Positions 55,950 through 64,000 of a stretch of DNA of 64,000 nucleotides are shown one piece after another; the stretch's first letter is position 1; every line of letters begins with the position of its first letter. The DNA is from IDS-8 sp035304345. Lineage in GTDB: Bacteria > Pseudomonadota > Gammaproteobacteria > Steroidobacterales > Woeseiaceae. The stretch is taken from positions 139,270 to 203,269 of the forward strand of contig DATGQE010000022.1 in NCBI GenBank assembly GCA_035304345.1. Reading direction: 5' to 3'. Made by a program: the position numbers and the translations under genes. The notes under the pieces are model-generated. The model did not search any database. It was not told the origin of the DNA and saw only the letters and a list, made by a program, of their open reading frames with translations.

Positions 55950-58367
55950 TTGAAACCGGCGATGTTCCGCGGCGCGGCTTTCGCGGCCCTGCTCCTCCAC
56001 GTCGTGCACGCGGCGGCGGCGATCGACCTGAAGAACGCGTCGGTCGAAACGCTCGGCAACGGCATGACCGTGATCCTGCTCGAGGACCGCAATTTCCCGG
56101 TCGCGAGCGTGCAGATGCTGTACCGCGTCGGCGCGCGCAACGAGTCCTACGGACAGACCGGCATCGCGCACTTCCTCGAGCACATGGCGTTCCGCGATAC
56201 CGAGAATTTTCCGGACACCGGGGTCGTCAGCTCCATTTACGCCCGCGGCGGCGAGTGGCACGGCTATACGTGGACGGACCAGACGACGTATTTCGCCACC
56301 GTGCCGAAGGAGCATCTCGACCTGCTCCTCAGGATCGAGGCGGAGCGCATGGCGCGCCTCGAGATCCGCGAGGACGACATGGAAGCGGAACGTGGTGCGG
56401 TGCTCGCCGAGATGCACATGTACGAGAACTATCCTCGTTCGATGCTGCTCGACGCGGTGCTGTTCGCCTCGTTCATCGCGCACCCGTATCGCAACAACAC
56501 GATCGGCTGGGAAAGCGACATCCAGGGGCTCACGCACCCGGAAGTCGTCGACTTCTACCGGCAACACTACAAGCCCGCGAACGCCGTGCTCGCCGTCGTC
56601 GGCGATTTCGACGCCGCCGCCGTGGCAAAACGCGTCCGCGATCTCTTCGGGCCGTTGCCCGGCGGCGAGGCGACGCCTTTGCCGCGGACCGAGGAGCCGG
56701 TGCAGCAGGGCGAGCGCCGCGTGCGCGTGCACGGGGACGCCGGGGCGAAGCGCTTCATGATCGCGTGGCGCGCGCCTTCCGTGAGCCACCCGGATTTCCC
56801 GGCGTTCCTCGTGCTCGAGGAGGTGCTGGGTGCGAGCTCCGGCGTCAACTTCGCGCAGAACGACTGGGGCACGCCGGTCCGGGAGGGCGCCGTGCTGCAC
56901 GGCGCCGCCGACGAGCTGACGACCTGGTTCCCGCCCAGCGCGCAGGATTACGTGTTCGTGATCGGCGGCGTCGCGCCTGCCGGCACGGACGAAGCCGCGA
57001 CGGAAGACGCGATCTCGGCGCGGCTCGAGCGCGTGCGCTCCGGTCCGGTGGACGCCGCGCGACTGGCCCGGGCAATCTCGGCCGTGCAGGACGAGCTGGT
57101 GTACGACGTGGAGACCACCGAGGACGCCGCGCACCAGCTCGCGTTCTTCGCCGGCCTCGGTGCGCTCGACACGCTGCTCGAGCTGCCGGCGCGCGTCGCG
57201 GCGGTGACGGCCGCGGACGTGCAGCGCGTGGCCGCGCGCTGGCTGCGCCCGGAGGCACGCACCATCGGCTGGTACGTGCCGGACGGCGCGAAATCGCCAC
57301 CGCCGCCGGCGCAGGCCGCCCCGGCCCGCATCGAGCTGCCGCCGCCGGGCCCCGTCGACGAGACTCCGGTGGAGGCACCGGTCGCGCGGACGCTGTCCGG
57401 CGGGCTCCCGGCCATCGTGCAGCGCTCGGACCTCTCGCCGGCGGCGCACGTCCGCCTGGTGCTGCCGGGCACGGGCATCGAGGGCGACGGCATCGCGCCG
57501 CACGACCCGGTGCTCGCGCATTCCTCGCTGTCGCGGCGTATCCGCCCCGGCGCGCTCGCGCCCGCGCTCCGCGAAATGCGTGCCGTCCTGGACGCGGCGC
57601 GCGTCGGGGAGCGAGCTGCCGAGCCGCCAAGCGATCCCGAAGCACGCCTCGAGCACGCGTTCGGCGAGGTGATGTCAGCCAGGCTCCCGGCAGCGACGAC
57701 CCCGGTGCTGGCGATCGTCACCGGTGACGTCGACGTGGAGCAGGCGTTCGGCTTGCTCGAGCAGCATTTCGGCGACGTGCAGCCGCCGGGAACGGTGCCG
57801 CGGGCGGCCCCGGCATTCGAAGGGGGGGAGGTGACGATCGCGCTGGGACGCCCCGTCGCGCAGGCCCAGCTCGGGTACATCGTGCCCGCGCCGGGCCCGA
57901 GCGAGCGGTCCTCCCTCGCGTGGCGGCTGCTCCTTTACGTGCTGAGCCACGGCTACGAAGGGCGCCTCGGCAAGGAAGCGATCTCCAACCGCGGACTTGC
58001 CTATTACATCGACGCCCGCTACCGCTCGGACGGCGAGAACGGCTGGATCACGCTGGCCGCGGGCGTCGACCCGCACAAGCTCGAGCCGCTCGCGGCCCTG
58101 CTGAGGGAGGAGCTCGAGCGCCTCGCAAGCGACCCGCCGAGCGCCGCGGAGGTCCGCGAAGCGAAGGAGCACCTCGTCGGCCGAGCCGTCAGCGCCGCCC
58201 AGGGCAACGAGGAGCTCGCCTCCGCGCTGGCGACCGACTGGCTGTGGCAGGGCCGGCTCGTCACGCCCGGGGCGCTCGAAGCGATGCTTGCGGACGTCGA
58301 CCGCCGCGACGTCCTCGACGCCATCGAAGCCTTCACCTCCGGCACCGTCATCAGGGTCGTCCCGTAG
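55950..58367 (+). CDS. Exported M16 zinc metalloprotease (pitrilysin/insulinase family)
   Basis: An 805-aa protease. Signal peptide (AAFAALLLHVVHAAAA), then an active N-domain with inverted zinc motif HFLEH at 74-78 (GIAHFLEHMAF) and the third ligand Glu near 150 (EAERGAVLAEM). The C-terminal half repeats the M16 fold with degenerate residues, as in pitrilysin-type single-chain members. A TTG start at 55950 is taken, with GGGGA 6 nt upstream; the first ATG (55962) lacks a good site and would cut the basic start. It digests small proteins or peptides in the periplasm. Divergent from the M20 peptidase. Confidence 0.93.
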   Translation: MKPAMFRGAAFAALLLHVVHAAAAIDLKNASVETLGNGMTVILLEDRNFPVASVQMLYRVGARNESYGQTGIAHFLEHMAFRDTENFPDTGVVSSIYARGGEWHGYTWTDQTTYFATVPKEHLDLLLRIEAERMARLEIREDDMEAERGAVLAEMHMYENYPRSMLLDAVLFASFIAHPYRNNTIGWESDIQGLTHPEVVDFYRQHYKPANAVLAVVGDFDAAAVAKRVRDLFGPLPGGEATPLPRTEEPVQQGERRVRVHGDAGAKRFMIAWRAPSVSHPDFPAFLVLEEVLGASSGVNFAQNDWGTPVREGAVLHGAADELTTWFPPSAQDYVFVIGGVAPAGTDEAATEDAISARLERVRSGPVDAARLARAISAVQDELVYDVETTEDAAHQLAFFAGLGALDTLLELPARVAAVTAADVQRVAARWLRPEARTIGWYVPDGAKSPPPPAQAAPARIELPPPGPVDETPVEAPVARTLSGGLPAIVQRSDLSPAAHVRLVLPGTGIEGDGIAPHDPVLAHSSLSRRIRPGALAPALREMRAVLDAARVGERAAEPPSDPEARLEHAFGEVMSARLPAATTPVLAIVTGDVDVEQAFGLLEQHFGDVQPPGTVPRAAPAFEGGEVTIALGRPVAQAQLGYIVPAPGPSERSSLAWRLLLYVLSHGYEGRLGKEAISNRGLAYYIDARYRSDGENGWITLAAGVDPHKLEPLAALLREELERLASDPPSAAEVREAKEHLVGRAVSAAQGNEELASALATDWLWQGRLVTPGALEAMLADVDRRDVLDAIEAFTSGTVIRVVP

Positions 58368-58504
58368 GGGCGTGCAGCGCGCGCGACCGGTCGCGGCATC
58401 CGGGCCCGCGCGTCGGCACGGGGCGCCCTGCGACGCGCGCTACCGAAGCCGAGCCCGCGCGTGGCTATACTCGAAGTAATCCCCCGGACACCGGAGGCAC
58501 GCCC

Positions 58505-58564
58505 ATGTCTTTCACCGCTCGCGCTGCACCGTTGCCCGCTTCCCTGGTGCCCGGTCGACGATGA
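58505..58564 (+). CDS. 19-aa leader ORF coupled to the LEA-14-like lipoprotein
   Basis: ATG at 58505 is 8 nt after GGAGG, and the 20-codon frame (MSFTARAAPLPASLVPGRR) ends with TGA overlapping the lipoprotein ATG as ATGA. The lipoprotein start has no ribosome-binding site of its own, so its translation probably depends on ribosomes finishing this leader. No regulatory codon run (for example repeated rare codons) is seen. Confidence 0.5.
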   Translation: MSFTARAAPLPASLVPGRR

Positions 58565-59043
58565 GCACGCGCCTCTTCCGCCGGGTCGGGCTGCCGGCGC
58601 TCGGCCTGGTGCTGGCGGCATGTGCAAGTCTCCAGGGCCGCGACCCGCTGATGGTCGACGTCGCCGGCATCGAGACGCTGCCGGGCGAGGGCATGGAGCT
58701 GAACCTCGCCGTCACCCTGCGCGTGCAGAACCCCAACGACGTCCCGGTGCAGTACGACGGCATCGCGCTGGTGCTGGACGTGAACGGCCGCACGCTGGCC
58801 TCGGGCGTCAGCGACCGCGTGGGCACGGTGCCGCGTTACGGCGAGATCGTGTTCACGGTGCCGATGACGATCTCCGCGTTCGACGTCGCGCGCCAGGTCT
58901 ACGGCATGATGAACGCCGAGAACCCGGAGCGCGTGGAATACCGGCTGCGCGGCAAGCTCGAGGGCGGCCTGTTCGGGACGCATCGCTTCACCGACGAAGG
59001 CACGTTCAGCCTCTCCCCGAGGTCGCGCAGCAGCTCGCACTGA
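58561..59043 (+). CDS. LEA-14-like (WHy domain) lipoprotein
   Basis: A 160-aa lipoprotein. LVLAACASL is the lipobox (Cys near 21). The mature part is a WHy/LEA-14 beta domain: GMELNLAVTLRVQNPNDVPVQYDGIALVLDVNG, LASGVSDRVGTVPRYGEIVFTVPMTI, then the FRLTxxGxF-like RFTDEGTFSL end. Bacterial members are linked to desiccation and osmotic tolerance. The ATG overlaps a 19-aa leader ORF. It is convergent with ypfJ, 4 nt apart, so the transcripts may overlap. Confidence 0.87.
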   Translation: MSTRLFRRVGLPALGLVLAACASLQGRDPLMVDVAGIETLPGEGMELNLAVTLRVQNPNDVPVQYDGIALVLDVNGRTLASGVSDRVGTVPRYGEIVFTVPMTISAFDVARQVYGMMNAENPERVEYRLRGKLEGGLFGTHRFTDEGTFSLSPRSRSSSH

Positions 59044-59047
59044 CGCT

Positions 59048-59908
59048 TCAGGTCGTCGCGTCGAAGGTGTTGCACTCCGCCGGGTCGCCGGTTTCCAGCC
59101 CGCGGCGCAGCCAGTGCTGGCGCTGCTCCGAGGAGCCGTGGGTGAAGGAATCGGGCGCGACTTGCTGCCCCGCACGCTCCTGCAGGCGATCGTCGCCGAT
59201 CGCGGCCGCGGCCGCGAGGCCTTCCTCGACGTCGCCGGGCTCCAGCACGCGCTGGCGCCGGTTCGCGTGCCACGCCCACACGCCCACGTAGCAATCGGCC
59301 TGCAGCTCCATCGCGACCTGCAGCGGATTCGCCCCGGACCCGCCGCCGGCGCGCGCCTGCGCCTCGCGCACCTGCGCGGCGGTGCCCGTCAGGTTCTGCA
59401 CGTGGTGGCCGATCTCGTGACCGATGACGTAGGCCTGCGCGAAGTCGCCGGCACCGCCCATGCGCGCCAGCTCGTCGAAGAAATCCGTGTCGAGGTACAC
59501 GCGCCGGTCTGCCGGGCAGTAGAACGGCCCGACGGCCGAGCTCGCGAAGCCGCAGGCGGAGCTCACGGCGCCGGCGAACAGCGTGAGCTCCGGCGGCTGG
59601 TAGCGTGCCCCGGCCAGGGCGAAGAGCTCGTCCCACACGTCCTCGGTGCTGCCGAGGATGGCCGCGGTGAAGTCCTCCGCCTCGTCGTCGATCGCGTCCG
59701 GCGTGCTGCGCTCTCCCGCCGGCTCGAGCCCGGTGCCGACGAGCTGCTGGAGCAGCTCCGGTCCCCCGATCAGGCCGATCGCGAGCAGCAGCAGCAGGAG
59801 GCCGATGCCGCCGCCGCGGCGCCCGATCCCGAGCGGAATGCGCAGGCCCGCACTGCGCCCCCGGAGGTCGCGCACGTTGCTGCTGCGTCGCAGGTCTTTC
59901 CAGCGCAT
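59048..59908 (-). CDS. ypfJ: YpfJ-like zinc metallopeptidase
   Basis: A 286-aa protein of the YpfJ family (neutral zinc metallopeptidase). A basic N-terminus with one membrane helix (GIGLLLLLLAIGLIGGP) is followed by the family sequence: ACGFASSAVGPFYCPADRRVYLDTDFFDELA, QAYVIGHEIGHHVQNLTG with the HEIGHH zinc motif, and ELQADCYVGVWA with the third ligand Glu. The catalytic part should face the periplasm. The usual length and all motifs are intact. Physiological substrate unknown. Confidence 0.95.
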   Translation of the reverse strand: MRWKDLRRSSNVRDLRGRSAGLRIPLGIGRRGGGIGLLLLLLAIGLIGGPELLQQLVGTGLEPAGERSTPDAIDDEAEDFTAAILGSTEDVWDELFALAGARYQPPELTLFAGAVSSACGFASSAVGPFYCPADRRVYLDTDFFDELARMGGAGDFAQAYVIGHEIGHHVQNLTGTAAQVREAQARAGGGSGANPLQVAMELQADCYVGVWAWHANRRQRVLEPGDVEEGLAAAAAIGDDRLQERAGQQVAPDSFTHGSSEQRQHWLRRGLETGDPAECNTFDATT

Positions 59909-60084
59909 ACGACTCTCCCGTTCCGCCGCGCCATTGCCCTAAACATAGCGCACCGCCGACGCCCCCGTAGAAGCGAGCGCCGCTCGCGACGGCGGTGAGG
60001 ACGAACGGATTTCCGGGCCGAGCCACCGCTGGCGGGCAATGCTCGCACCGAGGTCCGGAGGTAGCGGTCGCGGCCGGCTGCGCG

Positions 60085-60969
60085 CTACCGACGCCGCTCC
60101 AGGGCACGGGCGCGGCTGGGACCGCGGGCACGGGACGTGTCCTCGCCCGCGAACCAGGCGGCCGGGTCGACGCGGTAGAGCTTCGCGAGCTGCCGGTAGA
60201 GGTCGGGGAACTGGCGACGCATGCGCACCGGGCTTTCGAAGAACGCCTCCGTGGCGACGGCGAAAAATTCGGCAGGCGAGGTGAGCGCGTAATCGTCGAT
60301 CGCCGGGTCGTCCAGGCGATCGAGGGTTTCCTCGAGGTTTTCCCACGCGCGCGTGAACACCTCTTTCCATTCCCGGTAGTGCTCCGCGGAATCGAGAACC
60401 GGGAGCCCCTCGACGTCGGGGTTCTCCTCGTCCAGCTTGTGCGCGAACTCGTGCAGGATCACGTTCTGGCCGTCCGGCTCGCCGGAAATGCCGGGCAGGA
60501 TGTCGCTCCACGACAGGATGACGGGCCCGCCTTCCCACGACTCGCCGGCGCGCGCGTCCTGGCCGCGGATCTCGATCTCCCCGTCGTACTCGACGTCGTC
60601 CACCAGGAAGGTGTCGGGATACACGAAGACCGACGTGAAGCCGGGGAAGTAGCGCGGTTCCTCGCGGTTCAAAAGCAGCAGGCAGGCGTGTGCGGCGATG
60701 GTCACCTGCATCTCCTCGGTCAGCTCCAGCCCGCCGCAGCCCAGGAATCGCTTCTCGCTCAGAAAAACGTTCACGTGACCGCCAAGCTGCTCGCGCAGCT
60801 CCGGCGGCATGCGGTGCCAGAGCGGCAGGTTGCGCTCGATGATGCTCCGGTGGTGCTCCGGGAGGGGCGCCTCGAACAGGCGCCGCCGCCGGCGCCGCCT
60901 GAGCCGCCCGGGAAGCAGCATCGCCGCCAGCAGCACGGCGACGACCAGCAGGGCGAGCACGAGCTTCAA
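60085..60969 (-). CDS. mtfA: MtfA-like peptidase (M90 family)
   Basis: A 294-aa M90 metallopeptidase. E. coli MtfA binds the repressor Mlc and so affects glucose uptake. After a membrane helix (VLALLVVAVLLAAMLL) come WHRMPPELREQLGGHVNVFL, GCGGLELTEEMQVTIAAHACLL and the zinc motif ILHEFAHKLD, then a downstream Glu in YALTSPAEFFAVATEAFFE. E. coli MtfA lacks the N-terminal helix, so this version is membrane-tethered. The start is a TTG at 60969 that overlaps a 12-codon ORF (MAASDEFVDIRY) by 4 nt; an ATG at 60921 would shorten the helix. Confidence 0.85.
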   Translation of the reverse strand: MKLVLALLVVAVLLAAMLLPGRLRRRRRRRLFEAPLPEHHRSIIERNLPLWHRMPPELREQLGGHVNVFLSEKRFLGCGGLELTEEMQVTIAAHACLLLLNREEPRYFPGFTSVFVYPDTFLVDDVEYDGEIEIRGQDARAGESWEGGPVILSWSDILPGISGEPDGQNVILHEFAHKLDEENPDVEGLPVLDSAEHYREWKEVFTRAWENLEETLDRLDDPAIDDYALTSPAEFFAVATEAFFESPVRMRRQFPDLYRQLAKLYRVDPAAWFAGEDTSRARGPSRARALERRR

Positions 60970-61116
60970 TAGCGGATATCCACGAATTCGTCGGAGGCGG
61001 CCATGCTCCCAGAATACGGGAGATAAACAAGAGGGCCCGGCCCGGTGCCCGGTGCGGGCGAGCCGTGCCGGGCGGACCGGTGTAGACTGGCGGCGCCAAC
61101 GCCAAGGGGGGCACGC

Positions 61117-61584
61117 ATGGCTCGAAACACCGAGCCGACGATTCGGCGGGCGGGGGGTGCCGACGTCGGCGACATGTTGCGGCTGGTCCGCGAATACTGG
61201 GATTTCGAGGGCGTCGAAGGCTTCGACGAGGGGCGCGTGGGAGCGCAGCTCGAGTGGCTGCTCTCCGAGGAGCGCCTGGGGGCGGCCTGGCTGGCGGTCG
61301 ACGGCGACATGCCGGTGGGTTACCTGCTCGCCGTTTACGTCTTCAGCCTCGAGCACCTCGGCCTCACCGCGGAGATCGACGAGTTCTTCATCCGGCCGGG
61401 ATTCCGCGGCGGCGGCATGGGAGCCAGGATGCTGCGCACGGCCGAGCAGGCGTTCCGGCAAGCAGGGTGCACGAACGTGTCGCTGCAGGTCGGCCGGAAC
61501 AACGACGCCGGGCGGCGCTTCTGGGTGCGCCAGGGGTATGCGCCGCGCACCGGCTTCGAGCTGCTCGAGAAGACGCTCGCGTAG
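61117..61584 (+). CDS. GNAT family N-acetyltransferase
   Basis: A 155-aa enzyme with the GNAT core: TIRRAGGADVGDMLRLVREYW, LGAAWLAVDGDMPVGYLLAVY, IDEFFIRPGFRGGGMGARMLRTAEQAF (acetyl-CoA loop) and LQVGRNNDAGRRFWVRQGYAPR. ATG at 61117 follows AAGGGGGG. It is divergent from mtfA. The substrate is unknown; related proteins acetylate amino acids or small amines. Confidence 0.88.
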   Translation: MARNTEPTIRRAGGADVGDMLRLVREYWDFEGVEGFDEGRVGAQLEWLLSEERLGAAWLAVDGDMPVGYLLAVYVFSLEHLGLTAEIDEFFIRPGFRGGGMGARMLRTAEQAFRQAGCTNVSLQVGRNNDAGRRFWVRQGYAPRTGFELLEKTLA

Positions 61585-61610
61585 GCGACGGGTTCGCGGC
61601 CGGCGCCTGC

Positions 61611-61660
61611 GGCCACGGCTCCGCGCTGCGGTTCGTGGCCGGGCATGAACGATGCTCGGT
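61611..61660. repeat. Half copy of the 37971-38159 palindromic element
   Basis: GGCCACGGCTCCGC and, about 20 nt on, GAACGATGCTCGGT match the right arm of the larger element (38114-38127 and 38151-38164) with the same spacing to within 1-2 nt. No matching inverted arm is present. It lies between two convergent genes. Confidence 0.55.
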
Positions 61661-61678
61661 CGCGGGTTCGTGCGCTTG

Positions 61679-62578
61679 TCAGGCGAGGGATTCCGCGACG
61701 GTGCGCGCGATGCGCTCGTGCGCGGCGTTGAGGTCGGCCATGGGTGCGGTCGAGCCGGACAGGTAGACCGCGATGAGCAGCGGCGAGCGGCCCGGCGGCC
61801 ACGCGATCGCGACGTCGTTGGCCGCGCCGTTCGCACCCGTGCCGGTCTTGTCGCCCACGGTCCAGCCGTCCGGCAGGCCGGCGCGCAGGCGGTTCCGTCC
61901 CGTCGTCGATTCGGTGAGCCACTCGTTCAGGCGCTTGCGGCTCGTCGGCTGGAGCGCATTGCCGAGCAGCAGGCGCTCCATCGTGTCCAGCATCGCGCGC
62001 GGCGTCGTCGTGTCCCGCTCGTCGCCCGGCAGGTTGGAGTTGAGCTCCGGCTCTTCGCGATCGAGCCGCGACACCGCGTCGCCGTGCTGCCGGAAGAACG
62101 CCGTGAGTCCGGCCGGGCCGCCGACCAGCGGGAGCAGCAGGTTCGCCGCGGTGTTGTCGCTCACGGCCACCGCGGCGTGGCAGAGATCCGCGACCGGCAT
62201 CGCGCCTTCGGCGACGCGCGCACGCGTCACCGGCGCGTAGTCGAGCAGGTCGGCTTCGTCGTACTCGATGCGCTGCTCGAGCGACACCTCGCCCCGCTCG
62301 ACCCGCGCCAGGATCGCCGCGGCCAGCACCCACTTGAACGTGGAGCACATGGCGAAGCGCTCGTCGGCCCGCCACTCCAGCGTCGCGCCGTTCTCCGTGT
62401 TGCGCGCCATGATGCCGATGCGCCCGCCGAGCTCGGCCTCGAGCGCGCGTGGAACGGCGAGTGGCTCCGTCGCCGCTGCGCCGCCGCGCGGCTCCGCGCG
62501 TGCCGACCGGCGCAGCGCCGCGGCGGCGAGACACGCCACGCTGCCGGCGAGGAACCGGCGCCGGTCGCAGGCGCTCAC
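61679..62578 (-). CDS. Tat-exported class A beta-lactamase
   Basis: A 299-aa serine beta-lactamase with all class A motifs: Ser79-x-x-Lys82 in CSTFK, Ser140-Asp-Asn142, Glu176 in EPELN (the Glu166 of standard numbering) and Lys244-Thr-Gly246. The leader DRRRFLAGSVACLAAAAL is a Tat signal (RRxFL). Cys78 precedes the active Ser as in carbapenem-hydrolysing class A enzymes, but no partner cysteine follows KTG, so that disulfide is absent. The GTG start overlaps the stop of the upstream metallohydrolase (GTGA). No mobile element is nearby, so it appears to be a resident chromosomal enzyme; its spectrum cannot be read from sequence. Confidence 0.93.
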   Translation of the reverse strand: MSACDRRRFLAGSVACLAAAALRRSARAEPRGGAAATEPLAVPRALEAELGGRIGIMARNTENGATLEWRADERFAMCSTFKWVLAAAILARVERGEVSLEQRIEYDEADLLDYAPVTRARVAEGAMPVADLCHAAVAVSDNTAANLLLPLVGGPAGLTAFFRQHGDAVSRLDREEPELNSNLPGDERDTTTPRAMLDTMERLLLGNALQPTSRKRLNEWLTESTTGRNRLRAGLPDGWTVGDKTGTGANGAANDVAIAWPPGRSPLLIAVYLSGSTAPMADLNAAHERIARTVAESLA

Positions 62579-64000
62579 GGCGCGGCCCTCCGCTCCTCGA
62601 AGACGCGCCGGGCGCGATCGAGGTGCTCCAGGACCGCCGCGCGCTCCGCCGCGGTGTTGTAATCGGGATGCGCCTCGGCGGCCTCGCGGACACGCTCGAT
62701 CCAGGCGACGAAGTAGTCCGCGTCCCGGGTCGAGCGGGGCGCCGCGCCGCCCACCGTGACGTACACGGGGCTCGTCGTCCCGTACGGGTAAAGGTCGAAC
62801 ACCAGCGGATGCGCTGCCTCGTTCCAGGCGCGCAGCAGCAGCCAGCCGCTCCCGTCGACGCGCACGCGCCCGCTGACGTCGGCGGCGCGGGGATCGGTGA
62901 GCTCGAAGCGCTCGATCACCTCGCCGTTGTGCACGAGCTCCAGGTGATCGATCGGCACGATGGAGCGCATGAAGCCCGAGAACTCGAGCTCGTGACTGCC
63001 GGCGGCGAGCCGGATCTCGGCGCCCGGCCCGTGCCCGGCGATTTGCAGGCCGAGCAGCGGTGCGTTGGTCGCGATGCTCCTGCCGCGCTCGAGCGCCGCG
63101 AGCCAGGCCGCGCTGCGCGCCGCGGGTGCGAGCCGGCGCTCGCCGGCGTCGACGTAGGTGCGGTTCATCCCGACCGGGCCGCGCAGCGACGCGTAGTTCG
63201 CCATCGCATCGGTGCCGCCCGCCGCCGGGATACGGAAGCCGAGGTTCAGCAGCCGGTACCACACCTCCGCGGAAGCGCGGTGATCGGCGAACCCGACGAC
63301 CTCGTAGTAGTCGAGCTTGCCGAGCGCGGCATCGACCGGCAGCGCGTTCGTCAGCGCCGGGTCGGTGCGCGGGTCGGGCGGCGGCGCCTCGAACGGGTGC
63401 ACGTAGCCCATGAGCGCGCCCTGGGCGCGCGCCAGGTCGGCGACGGCGGCGTTGTCCGGGTACAGGCTGGCCGCCGGCGTGTACGGGTAGGCGGCGTAGC
63501 CGGGGATCAGGATGTGGTCGTCGAGCCCGAGCAGCCCCACGTGCCCCCACCAGCTCGTGTGGTATTCCTGCGAATGCACGAGCAGCACACCGCGCGTCGA
63601 CGCGGCATCCGGCCCGGGCGAGGCGTAGGCGATGTCCGGGAAGCGCTGCTCCTTGTTCACGACGAGGTTGAACACGACGTCCAGGTCCTCGGCCTCGGCC
63701 TGCCGGACCATGCGCGCCGGCGTGTTGCGGTAAGCGCCGCCGTAGTTCATGTGCACGTGCACGTCGCCGGTCTGCCAGCCGGCAAAGGCGGCAGGGAGGT
63801 CGAGCGGCCGCAGCTCGACGCGATGCGAGGCGGTCGAGCCCGCGGCGACGTCGACCGTTGCCTCCTCGACCCCGTTCTCGAGGCCGCGCCATGCCGTGAC
63901 GCGCGCGGGGCCCGCCGGCACCGCCAAAACGGCCTTGCCGGCCGCATGAAAATAATGTGTCTCGAAAGCCTGGTGCGCGCGGTCGAACCCGTCGTCCGCG
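62575..64000 (-). CDS. CehA/McbA-type PHP-domain metallohydrolase, N-terminus beyond the window
   Basis: At least 474 residues of a gene that runs off the right edge on the minus strand; the frame is open to the last base. It contains WQTGDVHVHMNYGGAYRN (PHP metal-site His-x-His), LLVHSQEYHTSWWGHVGLLG, GYVHPFE, YYEVVGFADHRAS and GGTDAMANYASLRG, the arrangement of the CehA/McbA branch of PHP hydrolases. Those enzymes were found in carbaryl degradation, but the family is broad and most members are uncharacterised. It is translationally coupled to the beta-lactamase by a GTGA overlap. Confidence 0.85.
   Translation of the reverse strand, partial: ADDGFDRAHQAFETHYFHAAGKAVLAVPAGPARVTAWRGLENGVEEATVDVAAGSTASHRVELRPLDLPAAFAGWQTGDVHVHMNYGGAYRNTPARMVRQAEAEDLDVVFNLVVNKEQRFPDIAYASPGPDAASTRGVLLVHSQEYHTSWWGHVGLLGLDDHILIPGYAAYPYTPAASLYPDNAAVADLARAQGALMGYVHPFEAPPPDPRTDPALTNALPVDAALGKLDYYEVVGFADHRASAEVWYRLLNLGFRIPAAGGTDAMANYASLRGPVGMNRTYVDAGERRLAPAARSAAWLAALERGRSIATNAPLLGLQIAGHGPGAEIRLAAGSHELEFSGFMRSIVPIDHLELVHNGEVIERFELTDPRAADVSGRVRVDGSGWLLLRAWNEAAHPLVFDLYPYGTTSPVYVTVGGAAPRSTRDADYFVAWIERVREAAEAHPDYNTAAERAAVLEHLDRARRVFEERRAAP

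Noticed and set aside
1..64000. CRISPR array, tRNA, rRNA, insertion sequence or prophage
   Set aside because: No regularly spaced direct repeats, no tRNA or rRNA signatures, and no transposase, integrase or phage protein was recognised in reading the window.

Overview
The window looks like chromosomal DNA of a free-living, high-G+C (roughly two-thirds by eye) Gammaproteobacterium. The evidence is the PrkA-YeaH-SpoVR stress operon, a ClsB-type cardiolipin synthase, a YgiW/QseBC-like set, a YdbH/YdbL pair, MtfA, YpfJ, a HiPIP and many outer-membrane/periplasmic proteins. There is no rRNA, tRNA, CRISPR array, insertion sequence or phage gene that I can support. Coding density is high, and many genes overlap by 1-4 nt (ATGA/GTGA junctions), so operons are easy to read.

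Layout. 1-3786 (minus): SpoVR (cut by the window edge), YeaH, PrkA. 3787-4931: gene-free, with degenerate short repeats. 4932-8719 (plus): a CcmI-like TPR protein, a secreted protein with a SUEL-type lectin-like domain, then a probable electron-transfer cluster (monoheme cytochrome c, a fused monoheme-cytochrome/outer-membrane barrel resembling Cyc2, and a Tat-exported HiPIP). 8841-12863 (minus): GH144-like glucanase with its LacI-type regulator and operator, then an ECF42-type sigma factor. 12965-21195: ClsB, a TonB-dependent receptor divergent from a hybrid histidine kinase plus YfiR-like protein, an unknown exported protein and a PRC-barrel protein behind a sigma-54 promoter. 21386-28794: a non-RD Ser/Thr kinase, an MFP/ABC/FtsX/FtsX efflux operon, an EF-hand protein and a 55-aa membrane protein. 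28896-35565 (plus): a four-gene operon of Ser/Thr kinase-TPR, UMF1-type transporter, phospholipase D-VTT fusion and EEP phosphodiesterase.

35595-41627 (minus) is the most unusual stretch. A KamA-type radical-SAM aminomutase and two ATP-grasp ligases are fused by 4-nt overlaps behind a good sigma-70 promoter. They are followed, across a 189-bp inverted-repeat element, by a GNAT-histone-deacetylase fusion and another GNAT. Together these could make, ligate and acylate/deacylate a beta-amino acid conjugate; I know of no described pathway with this set.

41880-64000: an S9 prolyl oligopeptidase, a QseBC-like two-component system with YgiW, a DASS transporter coupled to an MscS channel, a variant M19 dipeptidase, M20-YdbH-YdbL, an M16 protease, a LEA-14-like lipoprotein behind a 19-aa leader ORF, YpfJ, MtfA, a GNAT, a Tat-exported class A beta-lactamase and a PHP-type metallohydrolase cut by the window edge. 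Six peptidases in 20 kb suggest a peptide-using lifestyle.
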